Shown: positions 39,979 through 48,608 of the stretch, one piece after another | How the letters are laid out: every line of letters starts with the position of its first letter | How positions within the stretch are numbered: position 1 is the stretch's first letter | Assembly: GCF_049445795.1 (NCBI RefSeq) | Contig: NZ_JBMSDT010000008.1 | Location: 248,001-312,000, forward strand | From: Larkinella sp049445795 | GTDB lineage: Bacteria > Bacteroidota > Bacteroidia > Cytophagales > Spirosomataceae | DNA length: 64,000 nt | Direction of reading: 5' to 3' | Program-made: the position numbers and the translations under genes | The notes under the pieces: model-generated | The model's input: only the letters and a program-made list of their open reading frames with translations | Told to the model about the DNA's origin: nothing | The model's database searches: none

Positions 39979-42216
39979 TCAGGCTTCAAGCTTCCGAGCC
40001 AGGGCGTTGTCGTACAACTCCCGGGCCGTCGACACCGACAATACTGATTCGCCGTCGACAATAAAATCCTCATCGGTTACGGAACCCAATCGGCTGAATG
40101 CGACACCGGTTTTCGCAAGGGCTTCTTCGAACTCCGCTTGTTTTTCCGGGGCCACCGACACCACCACCCGGCTCTGGCTCTCCCCGAACAGGAAGGCATC
40201 TTTCCGGAACCGGCTGTCGGTTTCGATGCTGAATCCAAGCGGACCGGCCATCGCCGACTCCGTTAATGTCACAAACAAACCTCCGTCGGAAATATCGTGC
40301 GCCGACACAATCAACGTATTGGTAATTAACTCTTTAATGGCCTGTTGCACCGCCACTTCTTCCTCCATGTCGAAAGCCGGGGTCGGAGACGCCTTCACGC
40401 CCCGGTACGAATACAGGTATTCCGACGAAGCCAGATCGTCTTTCGACTGCCCAACCAGGTAAATCAAATCACCAGCCTGCCGGAAGCGTAGCGTCATCCG
40501 GTTTTTGGGATCTTCCATCAACCCGAGCATCCCAATGGTCGGTGTCGGGAAAACCGGGCCTTCGTCGGAGCTTTGGTTGTAAAAACTGACGTTGCCGCCC
40601 GTCACCGGCGTCGCAAACCGCTGGCAGGCTTCGCCCATGCCCTTGACGGCTTCGACAAATTGCCAGTAGACTTCCGGTACGTACGGATTGCCGAAGTTCA
40701 GGTTGTTGGTCACCGCCAACGGCTCCCCGCCCGTGCAGACGATGTTCCGGGCGGCTTCGGCCACAGCAATCTTGGCTCCGGTGTTTGGGTCGGCATTGAC
40801 GTAGCGGCTGTTGCAGTCTACCGTGATGACAATGGATTTCTCGGTGCCTTTCACGTTGACCACGGCGGCATCCGAGGGCAAATTGGTGCTCAGGTTGGCC
40901 GTCCCGACCATCGAATCGTACTGCTCATACACCCACCGGCGCGAACAGATGTTCGGGTGGGCCAGCAAATGCTCCGCCACTTGCCGAATTTCATCGGATT
41001 TAAGATCGGGTACATCAGAAATCTGAAACTTCTTAAACTCCTGGAAGTAAGCCGGTTCGCGGTATTCGCGGTGGTATTGGGGAGCGCCCCCGCCTAGCAC
41101 CAGGTCATGGGCTGGAACATCGGCCACCAGTTCGCCGTAGCGGTAGAAATGCAGCCGACCGGTATCCGTCACGGTTCCGATCTGTTCGCAGTTCAAATCC
41201 CATTTATCAAAAATACCCTGAATAACGTCTTCTTTGCCTTTCTCGATCACCACCAGCATCCGCTCCTGCGATTCGGACAGCAGGATTTCAAACGGCGCCA
41301 TGTTCGGCTGGCGGGTCGGCACTTTATCGAGGTCGATGATCATCCCGTGTTCGCCCTTGGCGCTCATTTCGGAGGTCGAGCAGATGATCCCGGCGGCTCC
41401 CATGTCCTGAATCCCGATCACATGGCCCGTTCCAATAATCTCCAGCGAGGCTTCCAGCAGTAGTTTCTCCATGAACGGATCGCCCACCTGAACGGCGGGA
41501 AGTTTCTCGGTCGATTTGTCGGAAATGTCTTCCGATGCAAACGTGGCCCCGTGAATTCCGTCTTTACCCGTGGCCGAACCGACGATGAAAACCGGGTTAC
41601 CCACACCGTACGAGGTGGCCTTGGCAACCTTGCCCACTTCGACAATCCCGGCCGAAAAGGCGTTCACCAGTGGGTTAACGTTGTAGCAATCGTCGAAGTA
41701 AATCTCCCCACCGACTGTCGGAATTCCGAACGCATTGCCATAATCGCCGATGCCTTTCACGACACCTTTCAGCAACCGCCGGGTTTTGGGTAAATCCAGA
41801 TTTCCGAACCGCAGCGAGTTGAGCTGGGCAATGGGCCGGGCGCCCATCGTGAAAATATCGCGGTTGATGCCGCCCACGCCCGTAGCCGCGCCCTGGTAGG
41901 GTTCGATGGCCGAGGGGTGATTGTGCGATTCTATTTTAAAGCTACAAGCCAGTCCATCGCCGATGTCGACCAATCCGGCGTTTTCCTCTCCGGCTTTGGC
42001 CAGCATCCGCTCCGAATCGCGGGGCAGCGTCTTGAGCCAGACAATCGAATTCTTGTAGGAGCAGTGCTCCGACCACATCACCGAAAAGATACTCAGTTCG
42101 GTAAAATTGGGTTTGCGGCCCAAGATAGCAATAATTCGGTCGTATTCGTCGGGCAGCAGGCCCAGTTTGCGGGCAGTTTCGAGCGTGGGTAACTGATCGG
42201 TCGTTTCGGCAGACAT
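39979..42216 (-). CDS. purL: Phosphoribosylformylglycinamidine synthase subunit PurL
   Basis: 745 residues from the ATG at 42216. An ATG at 42267 is in frame, but it lies upstream of the -7 promoter element at 42245-42252, so it would be outside the transcript. This is the small, Bacillus-type PurL, which needs PurQ and PurS and converts FGAR to FGAM with ATP and ammonia. FSVMWSEHCSYKNS is the N-terminal active-site motif with its His. QDMGAAGIICSTSEMSAKGE and later ISDGGLFVTLTESAMAGPLG are the two AIRS-type lobes. It heads an operon that ends in truA. Confidence 0.95.
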   Translation of the reverse strand: MSAETTDQLPTLETARKLGLLPDEYDRIIAILGRKPNFTELSIFSVMWSEHCSYKNSIVWLKTLPRDSERMLAKAGEENAGLVDIGDGLACSFKIESHNHPSAIEPYQGAATGVGGINRDIFTMGARPIAQLNSLRFGNLDLPKTRRLLKGVVKGIGDYGNAFGIPTVGGEIYFDDCYNVNPLVNAFSAGIVEVGKVAKATSYGVGNPVFIVGSATGKDGIHGATFASEDISDKSTEKLPAVQVGDPFMEKLLLEASLEIIGTGHVIGIQDMGAAGIICSTSEMSAKGEHGMIIDLDKVPTRQPNMAPFEILLSESQERMLVVIEKGKEDVIQGIFDKWDLNCEQIGTVTDTGRLHFYRYGELVADVPAHDLVLGGGAPQYHREYREPAYFQEFKKFQISDVPDLKSDEIRQVAEHLLAHPNICSRRWVYEQYDSMVGTANLSTNLPSDAAVVNVKGTEKSIVITVDCNSRYVNADPNTGAKIAVAEAARNIVCTGGEPLAVTNNLNFGNPYVPEVYWQFVEAVKGMGEACQRFATPVTGGNVSFYNQSSDEGPVFPTPTIGMLGLMEDPKNRMTLRFRQAGDLIYLVGQSKDDLASSEYLYSYRGVKASPTPAFDMEEEVAVQQAIKELITNTLIVSAHDISDGGLFVTLTESAMAGPLGFSIETDSRFRKDAFLFGESQSRVVVSVAPEKQAEFEEALAKTGVAFSRLGSVTDEDFIVDGESVLSVSTARELYDNALARKLEA

Positions 42217-42244
42217 GCGGATTGAGCAGAATGATTCGTTGGCG

Positions 42245-42252
42245 CAAAGGTA
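42245..42252 (-). promoter_or_regulatory. -7 element of the purL operon promoter
   Basis: On the minus strand TACCTTTG fits TAnnTTTG and lies 28 bases before the ATG at 42216. It decides the choice of purL start. A TTCG about 20 bases upstream is a weak -33. Confidence 0.6.
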
Positions 42253-42352
42253 AGGCTTTTCGATCATCCGACGGAACGAATCGGGGATTCGGACCCGATT
42301 TCTCGAAAAATTGGCCTAAATTTCCCGCACCTTCCGTAAAACCGGCGAAGGA

Positions 42353-42360
42353 TACGTTTG
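42353..42360 (+). promoter_or_regulatory. -7 element of the HipA-like/DUF3037 promoter
   Basis: TACGTTTG fits TAnnTTTG and lies 28 bases before the GTG start of the HipA-like gene. Confidence 0.55.
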
Positions 42361-42388
42361 AAAAGGCTTTTCGTTTAACTCCCTTTTT

Positions 42389-43183
42389 GTGAATACGCCC
42401 GAACCCCAACTCCGAACCGTCGAGGTGATTCGCTACGTAACGCCCCTGCGCGAGGGTGGCTCGTTACCGGCCATTGTCGAAGCCGACGACGATTTTCTGT
42501 ACGTCCTGAAATTTCGGGGCGCGGGCCAGGGCGTCAAGGCGTTGATTGCCGAACTGATTGCGGGCGAACTGGCCCGGACGCTCGGCTTTCGGATTCCCGA
42601 AATCGTCCTTGCCACGCTCGACCCGGCGATGGCCCGGCTGGAACCGGATGAAGAGATTCAGGATTTGCTGCGGGCCAGCGGTGGCCTGAACCTCGGACTG
42701 CATTTTCTTTCCAAAGCCACCACCTTCGACCCGGTTTTAAATACCGTCAGCGCGCGACTGGCCTCCGAGATTGTCTGGTTCGACTGTTTCATTACCAACG
42801 TCGACCGGACGGCTCGCAACACCAACATGCTGATGTGGCACAAAGAACTCTGGCTCATCGACCACGGTGCTTCGCTGTATTTTCACCACGCCGGACTGCC
42901 CTGGGACGAACAGGCCCGCAAACCGTTCGGGGCCGTCAAAAACCATGTGTTGCTGCCCTGGGCGGGCGAACTCGACGCCGTCGATGCCGATTTTAAGCAA
43001 AAGCTCTCCCCGGAACGGATTCAGGCCATCGTGGACCTTGTCCCGGCCGAATGGCTGGCAACAGACGATCCGACCGAAACCGTGGAGGCACAGCGCCAGA
43101 TTTACGTTCAGTTTTTAACCACCCGACTCGCTCACTCGGAAATTTTTGTTCAGGAAGCCCAGCATGCCAAAGCACGTATTTGA
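42389..43183 (+). CDS. HipA-like protein kinase
   Basis: 264 residues, starting with GTG; no ATG is available before the kinase fold. It is smaller than HipA proper (about 440). Recognisable kinase features are FLYVLKFRGAGQG with a candidate ATP Lys at 41, IAELIAGELARTLGFRIPE, the catalytic-loop-like ITNVDRTARNTNML (Asp 139), and WLIDHG with the metal Asp 158. The N-terminal Hip1 domain of true HipA is absent, as in stand-alone HipA-family kinases. The DUF3037 gene follows with a 20-base overlap, so the two form a unit. Targets and toxicity are unknown; no HipB-type regulator is adjacent. Confidence 0.85.
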   Translation: MNTPEPQLRTVEVIRYVTPLREGGSLPAIVEADDDFLYVLKFRGAGQGVKALIAELIAGELARTLGFRIPEIVLATLDPAMARLEPDEEIQDLLRASGGLNLGLHFLSKATTFDPVLNTVSARLASEIVWFDCFITNVDRTARNTNMLMWHKELWLIDHGASLYFHHAGLPWDEQARKPFGAVKNHVLLPWAGELDAVDADFKQKLSPERIQAIVDLVPAEWLATDDPTETVEAQRQIYVQFLTTRLAHSEIFVQEAQHAKARI

Positions 43184-43544
43184 GTACGCCGTCATCCGCG
43201 CCGTGCCGCGCGTGGAACGCGAAGAATTCATGAACGTCGGGGTCATTGTCTACTGCCCGGGCCAGGGTTTCCTGCAAGCGGTTTTTGAACTGAACGAAAA
43301 CCGCTTGCGGGCGTTCTCGGCCGACCTCGACCTGGACGAGTTGCGGGAACGGCTGCGGGTTTTTCAGAAAATCTGCGCCGGTCGGCGGGAAGGCGGTCCC
43401 ATTGGTCAACTGCCGGTGGCCGCCCGGTTTCGCTGGCTGGCGGCCAACCGCAGCACCATCGTCCAGACCTCGCCGGTGCATACCGGCTTGTGCACCGATG
43501 CGGCCCAGACCCTGGAGCGGCTGATGGAGCAGTTGGTGCGGTGA
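43164..43544 (+). CDS. DUF3037 family protein
   Basis: 126 residues from the ATG at 43164. The front YAVIRAVPRVEREEFMNVGV followed by IVYCPGQGFL is the DUF3037 hallmark. DLDELRERLRVFQKICAGRR and a Gly-rich stretch (GPIGQLPVAARFRWLAANRS) follow, then VQTSPVHTGLCTDAAQTLER. The family has no assigned function and is regularly encoded right after small HipA-like kinases. It could be a substrate, an inhibitor or a co-factor of the kinase. The start codon lies inside the kinase gene, indicating coupled translation. Confidence 0.85.
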   Translation: MPKHVFEYAVIRAVPRVEREEFMNVGVIVYCPGQGFLQAVFELNENRLRAFSADLDLDELRERLRVFQKICAGRREGGPIGQLPVAARFRWLAANRSTIVQTSPVHTGLCTDAAQTLERLMEQLVR

Positions 43545-43836
43545 ATTGTCCTTTCTGAAGAAACTGTCAGTTTGAGAGAATCGAATGTTTGAACGTAAAA
43601 TTCCGGGCAGGTTTTTCATCGTGAAAGGTATTGGTTAGTCAAATTTTCAACTAGCGCTCCGGTTTTATTGTTGAAATCCTGCAACGGACACCTCCGCTCC
43701 CAGGACGCCAGATAATCAGTATGCTTATACGTGGTCGTTTACCTGAGCCGTCGAAATATGCGGATCATTCCATCCATACATGCCCAAATTCTTCGTAACT
43801 TTTAGCCCTGAATAGATCGTAGAATATATTTCTTGC

Positions 43837-45873
43837 ATGATACGGGGCGTCTTAGTAACGTTTGGATGGGCTTTCCTTTTTGCATCGTCGGTTTACGGCC
43901 AAACTGTCCAGTGGGCCAGTTCAGTCGTGGGCTACTCGTCGGAAGGGCGCGGGGAAGCATACTCCCAGCAATACCGGGCCAACCAGGTTCTGGGCAAACC
44001 CAACCGGCTTCCGCAGGTCGGTGATAACGTTTGCGCCTGGTCACCGCTTTACCCCGACAGTCCCAACGATGAGTGGATTACGGTTCGCTTCGCCGAAGCC
44101 ATTCCGATCCGGCAAATTGCCATTTTTCAGAGTGGAAATCCCGGTGCGATCAGCCAGGTACTGGTGATCGACGGTCAGGGCCGTGAAATACCGGTTTATA
44201 AACCAACAACCTTGGCAACCGGGTCCGAAACCGGCAGCGCCCCGCTCCTCCACATTTTTCCAACCGAAGCGTCGCTGACGGCCAATACCGTCAAACTCGT
44301 CATCAGTCCAAACCGGGTGAAAGGCCCGAACCAGATCGACGCCATCGGCATTTCGGACGATACCCAACCGATTTCCGTGACCATCAATGTGTCGAAAGAC
44401 GCTCCGAAGGATCTGGTGAAAGAAAACATTGGCAGCAAGGTTAATTCCCCCGGCCAGGAAGTCGCTCCCCTGATTTCTCCCGACGGCAAAACCCTTTATT
44501 TTACGCGGGGCCAGCACAACGGCAATACCGGCGACCCGAAAAGTCAGGATGTCTGGTATTCGTTGCTCCAGCCGAATGGCGAGTGGGGACCGGCCATCAA
44601 CATGGGTGCGCCCATCAACAACGCATCCGACAACGCCATCAGCGGGATGTCGGCCGACGGCCGGACGGTTTACCTAATCAACGTCTACAAACCCGACGGT
44701 TCGGTGGCTTACGGTTTATCCAAATCGACCCTTGGTAAAAACGGCTGGTCGTTTCCGACCGAAGTGGTCATTAAAAACAACCAGAATCTGCACAAAAAGA
44801 ACTACACCGAATACGCCATCGTCCCCGATGGCAAAACAATGGTGCTGTCCGTCCAGCGCAACAACTCCATCGGCGACAAAGACCTGTACGTTTCGTTTTT
44901 GCAACCGAACCAGACCTGGAGCGAGCCGGTCAGCATGGGGCCAGTCTTGAATACCGCCGATTACGAAGGTGCTCCATTTGTGGCTTCCGACTCCCGTACC
45001 CTGTATTTCACTTCCGCCGGTCATCCCGAATACGGCAACGGTGACATTTTTGTGAGCCGACGCCTGGATGATAGCTGGACCAACTGGTCGGAACCCGAAA
45101 ACCTCGGCCCGACCATCAACACGCCCGAGTGGGACGGCTATTTTACCATTCCGGCGACCGGTGATTACGCCTACCTCAGTTCCATTCAGAATTCGATGGG
45201 GGGCGAAGACATTTTCCGACTCAAACTCTATCCGGCCATCAAACCCGATGCGGTGGCCATCGTCTCGGGCCAGGTGATCGACGGCATCAGCAAAAAACCG
45301 GTTGCGGCTGAGGTCTTTTCCACAACCGCGCCCGATAACAAAGAGCACAGCCGCATCAGCTACGATCCGGGAACAGGGGATTTCAAACTGCTGCTGCCCG
45401 TACAGAACAATTATAACCTGACCGCCAAACGCGACGGCTATTTCCCGACGACAGAACTCCTGGACCTCAGCAAAGACAAGCGGTTCCGCGAAATCCGGAA
45501 AAACCTGATTCTAACGCCCATCCAGACCGGCCAGCGGGTGGTGCTTCGTGAGGTGCTGTTCGAACAAAGCAAGGCCATTTTGCTGACTGGCTCCAACGCC
45601 GAACTCGACCGGGTGGTGCAGATGTTGAAAGAGTACCCAACGATGGAAATACAGGTAGAAGGACACACCGACAATCAGGGCGTCTGGGAACTGAACATGA
45701 AACTGTCTGAAGACCGGGTGCGGGTGGTCAAAGACTATTTGATGGCCCAGGGCATTCCCGACGAGCGCATTCAGACCAAAGCCTGGGGACCGAGTAAGCC
45801 CATTGCCAGCAACGAAACCGAGGAAAAGCGCCGATTGAACCGGAGAGTAGAATTTACGATCCTGAAAATGTAA
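43837..45873 (+). CDS. OmpA-family protein with discoidin-like front and PD40 propeller
   Basis: 678 residues. A signal peptide (VLVTFGWAFLFASSVYGQ) is followed by an F5/8-type or discoidin-like segment of about 160 residues (DEWITVRFAEAIPIRQIAIF). A PD40/WD40-type propeller with repeats such as APLISPDGKTLYFTR and APFVASDSRTLYFTSAG comes next. Then a short carboxypeptidase-like domain (SGQVIDGISKKPVAAEVF) and a C-terminal OmpA domain follow (QVEGHTDNQGVWELNMKLSE, DRVRVVKDYL, EKRRLNRRVEF). The OmpA part should bind peptidoglycan. Such proteins act in the envelope, often with gliding or type IX secretion components. No such genes are adjacent. Confidence 0.85.
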   Translation: MIRGVLVTFGWAFLFASSVYGQTVQWASSVVGYSSEGRGEAYSQQYRANQVLGKPNRLPQVGDNVCAWSPLYPDSPNDEWITVRFAEAIPIRQIAIFQSGNPGAISQVLVIDGQGREIPVYKPTTLATGSETGSAPLLHIFPTEASLTANTVKLVISPNRVKGPNQIDAIGISDDTQPISVTINVSKDAPKDLVKENIGSKVNSPGQEVAPLISPDGKTLYFTRGQHNGNTGDPKSQDVWYSLLQPNGEWGPAINMGAPINNASDNAISGMSADGRTVYLINVYKPDGSVAYGLSKSTLGKNGWSFPTEVVIKNNQNLHKKNYTEYAIVPDGKTMVLSVQRNNSIGDKDLYVSFLQPNQTWSEPVSMGPVLNTADYEGAPFVASDSRTLYFTSAGHPEYGNGDIFVSRRLDDSWTNWSEPENLGPTINTPEWDGYFTIPATGDYAYLSSIQNSMGGEDIFRLKLYPAIKPDAVAIVSGQVIDGISKKPVAAEVFSTTAPDNKEHSRISYDPGTGDFKLLLPVQNNYNLTAKRDGYFPTTELLDLSKDKRFREIRKNLILTPIQTGQRVVLREVLFEQSKAILLTGSNAELDRVVQMLKEYPTMEIQVEGHTDNQGVWELNMKLSEDRVRVVKDYLMAQGIPDERIQTKAWGPSKPIASNETEEKRRLNRRVEFTILKM

Positions 45874-45891
45874 AGTCCGGCAAAATGGGCT

Positions 45892-45899
45892 TATTTTTG
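45892..45899 (+). promoter_or_regulatory. -7 element upstream of the glycan gene run
   Basis: TATTTTTG fits TAnnTTTG, 28 bases before the ATG at 45928. It could start the transcript for the following genes through at least the transketolase. Confidence 0.5.
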
Positions 45900-45927
45900 C
45901 CCGCGAAAAAGCTATTCACCCGGATTA

Positions 45928-47718
45928 ATGTCATCCCACCACCGAACGTATACCTGGATTCTGGCCGGAATCATGCTTCTGGCGTTTGTTCTTCGCGTTT
46001 ACCACCTGGATTCTTACGGCATTTTTTTCGACGAAAAATCGACGCTCCTCGTCAGCCAGGGGGTGGTTCTCGAAGGGTCAAACCAGAAGGATGTCTTTGA
46101 CAAAGCGGCCGTTTCGTATTTTACTCCGGAGGAATTCTGGAAACCCAAAACGCTCGACGATTTCATCGAAGCCAACATCAAGGGGGATATCGGCAATAGT
46201 CCGGCCTACTACGCCCTGATCTGGCTCTGGATCAAGGCATTCGGACCGAGTGACTTTTCGATCCGGTTTTTATCCGTGCTTTTCGGTGTCATCACCCTCC
46301 CGCTGCTCTACCGTTTCGTCACGACGCATTTCAAAATGGAACCGGAACGGGCGATCCGACTGGCCCTTCTTACCTGCCTGCTAGCCGCCATTGAGCCCTA
46401 TTTCATCGCTCAGAGCCACGTTGCCCGCAATTACACGATGTCGTTTTTCCTGACCTTGCTGGCAACGCAGGTCTTTCTGCTGATTCAGGAAAAGCAAAAA
46501 CCGAATCCGCGGACCTCTCCCATTAACCTGTATGTGGCTTACGGCCTGCTGGTGGCCTTGTCGCTGCTTTCGCACTACCTGACCCTGACGGTTTTTCTGG
46601 GCCACGGTTTGTATGCGCTCCTGTACGTTCGTAAACTTCCGGTCTGGTTCCGGCTGGCGCTGAGTGTTAGCGTTGCGGTGGGATTCGTCTCGCTCTGGTT
46701 TATTTTCGGTGGAGGCAAATACACCTTCTTTAGTCTCGACCATCAGGCGAAACTATACCGAAGTATTGCGCTGACCAACCCGACCAACAACGGTTTCGGG
46801 TTGATTTTACCGGCCACCGTTCCCAACGTATTCTGGCGCTCGTTGCCGGTTTTCAGTGATCTGATCCTCTTCACCAACGGGCTGGCGACGGCGGTGGTCG
46901 GTTACCGGAATTTTGCGCTCGCCATGCTGCTCGGCGGCCTGGCGACCGGTTTGCTGATCCGGTATCGGAAGCACCACAACCCACCAGTCTGGGTCAAAAT
47001 TGGTTTTCCGCTGGTGCTGGCCGCCGGTTTGCCGATTTACAGCATTCATGCCGCCCAGCACCTGGTGATGTCAGCGGCTGTTCCGCTGTTTTATCTTTTA
47101 GTCACGGCCATGCTGGAAGATGTCGACCGGCAGAACCGTCCATTGATGGTCTTTCTGGTTATTCTGGCGCTGGGACCGACCTTCTTTTTGCTGATCATGG
47201 CGTTCCGATCGGGCCATACCTACGGGATTACGCAACGGTATTCGGGTTTTTCGTTTCCGTATATACTCATCCTGACCGCGCTGATGCTGCTGAAAATCAG
47301 CTCGCTCCGGTTTTGGTTCAGCCTTCCGCTGGCGGTGGTGCTGGCGGTGCAGGCAGTTTTTCTGACGATGTTGCTGCAACGCATTTACAATGACATCGAA
47401 CCGAAGTATTCATCGGCACCCTTGGCCCGACTACCCAACCCGTTCCGGACATCGGCCCAGAAAATCCAGGAACTCTATGCCCCCGGCGATACGGTTTTGT
47501 ATCCGTCGATGCGTCGGCATGAATACACCGAGATCGACAAAATCGGTCGGGCTTTTTCGGTCATCGACGCCCAGATGGTGAATGTTTATTTGCCTAGGGA
47601 TGCAACCTATTATCAACGGATCGACTCTACCGAGCGGGATAAGATTGTCCTGGTCAAAGGCAAGACCGGCCAGAAAATCACTATCTTTGACCTCGAAGGC
47701 ATGAAATACCGGTATTAA
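45928..47718 (+). CDS. GT-C-type membrane glycosyltransferase (family 39-like)
   Basis: 596 residues with about eleven membrane segments. The first loop carries YGIFFDEKST with Asp 35-Glu 36, the metal or catalytic acid pair typical of GT-C enzymes of the PMT/ArnT kind. A long loop (KPKTLDDFIEANIKGDIGNS) follows before the next helices, and a soluble C-terminal domain of about 90 residues ends the protein. It should transfer a sugar from a polyprenyl-phosphate donor on the outer face of the inner membrane; donor and acceptor are unknown. The transketolase N-subunit gene starts one base after its stop codon. Confidence 0.82.
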   Translation: MSSHHRTYTWILAGIMLLAFVLRVYHLDSYGIFFDEKSTLLVSQGVVLEGSNQKDVFDKAAVSYFTPEEFWKPKTLDDFIEANIKGDIGNSPAYYALIWLWIKAFGPSDFSIRFLSVLFGVITLPLLYRFVTTHFKMEPERAIRLALLTCLLAAIEPYFIAQSHVARNYTMSFFLTLLATQVFLLIQEKQKPNPRTSPINLYVAYGLLVALSLLSHYLTLTVFLGHGLYALLYVRKLPVWFRLALSVSVAVGFVSLWFIFGGGKYTFFSLDHQAKLYRSIALTNPTNNGFGLILPATVPNVFWRSLPVFSDLILFTNGLATAVVGYRNFALAMLLGGLATGLLIRYRKHHNPPVWVKIGFPLVLAAGLPIYSIHAAQHLVMSAAVPLFYLLVTAMLEDVDRQNRPLMVFLVILALGPTFFLLIMAFRSGHTYGITQRYSGFSFPYILILTALMLLKISSLRFWFSLPLAVVLAVQAVFLTMLLQRIYNDIEPKYSSAPLARLPNPFRTSAQKIQELYAPGDTVLYPSMRRHEYTEIDKIGRAFSVIDAQMVNVYLPRDATYYQRIDSTERDKIVLVKGKTGQKITIFDLEGMKYRY

Positions 47719-47719
47719 A

Positions 47720-48535
47720 ATGACGTCAACTGCCACCACCATTGATCTGAAAACCCTCAGCGGCCAACTCCGGCTGAAGGTCCTTGAACTATACAACATG
47801 GCCCATGCCGGTCACATCGGCTGTTCACTGAGCTGCCTCGATCTGATGCTTGCGACGCTCATTCTGCGCAAGCAGCCCGAGGATACGTTCATCCTGTCGA
47901 AAGGCCATGCCGCAGCCGCTTTGTACGTTTGTTTGAACCACCTGGGTGAGATTTCGGACGAAGAACTGCAAACGTTTTACAAAAACGGCACCACGCTTCC
48001 GGCCCATCCCGCACCCAACAAACACAGAGGCATTCCGTTTGCCACCGGTTCGCTGGGCCACGGGCTGCCGATCGGAAGCGGCATTGCCCACGCCAATAAG
48101 TTATTAGGAAATTCAAATTTCGTCTACGTCTTGATGTCGGACGGCGAAACCAACGAAGGCACTACCTGGGAGGCCGCCCACTATGCCCTTCAGCAGGGAC
48201 TCGACAACCTGGTGGTTTTGATCGACAAAAACGGCTTGCAGGGATTCGGGCAAACCGCCGAGGTGTTCGGCGATACGGCCGACGTCGCCAAATGGCAGGC
48301 CATCGGTTTTGATGTAGTCGAAGCCGACGGGCACAATGTGGAAGCGCTCCTGGTTCAGCTCGACACACTGCGACTGCAGGCCAACGGCAAACCCAAAGTC
48401 GTGATCGCCCATACCGTGAAAGGCAAAGGTGTTTCGTACATGGAAAACCGGCTGGAATGGCACTACCTGCCGATGACCGCCGACCTCTACGAGCAGGCCC
48501 GCGCCGACGTCCACAACCGGTATTTTACCGCATAA
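47720..48535 (+). CDS. Transketolase, N-terminal (thiamine diphosphate-binding) subunit
   Basis: 271 residues. It corresponds to the pyrophosphate domain of transketolase: AHAGHIGCSLSCLDLMLATL, ILSKGHAAAALYV, ATGSLGHGLPIGSGIAHANK and MSDGETNEGTTWEAAHYALQ followed by VLIDKNGLQGFG. The diphosphate/Mg motif reads S-D-G instead of G-D-G. The pyrimidine-binding half is encoded separately at 50741, with an SDR-GT2 fusion gene between. This split form is common in sugar-biosynthesis loci and archaea. The context suggests it makes or remodels a keto-sugar for a surface glycan instead of serving the pentose phosphate route. Confidence 0.9.
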   Translation: MTSTATTIDLKTLSGQLRLKVLELYNMAHAGHIGCSLSCLDLMLATLILRKQPEDTFILSKGHAAAALYVCLNHLGEISDEELQTFYKNGTTLPAHPAPNKHRGIPFATGSLGHGLPIGSGIAHANKLLGNSNFVYVLMSDGETNEGTTWEAAHYALQQGLDNLVVLIDKNGLQGFGQTAEVFGDTADVAKWQAIGFDVVEADGHNVEALLVQLDTLRLQANGKPKVVIAHTVKGKGVSYMENRLEWHYLPMTADLYEQARADVHNRYFTA

Positions 48536-48608
48536 TCCACACCACCGTGACGCTTAAAAACCGCCCCGGCGGTCGGCTTACCGGCTTGATTCATACTGTT
48601 CATCCCGA

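Noticed and set aside
42217..42267. 17-residue N-terminal extension of PurL from the ATG at 42267
   Set aside because: The TACCTTTG -7 element lies within this stretch, so the transcript should start after that ATG; the ATG at 42216 also fits the family start better.
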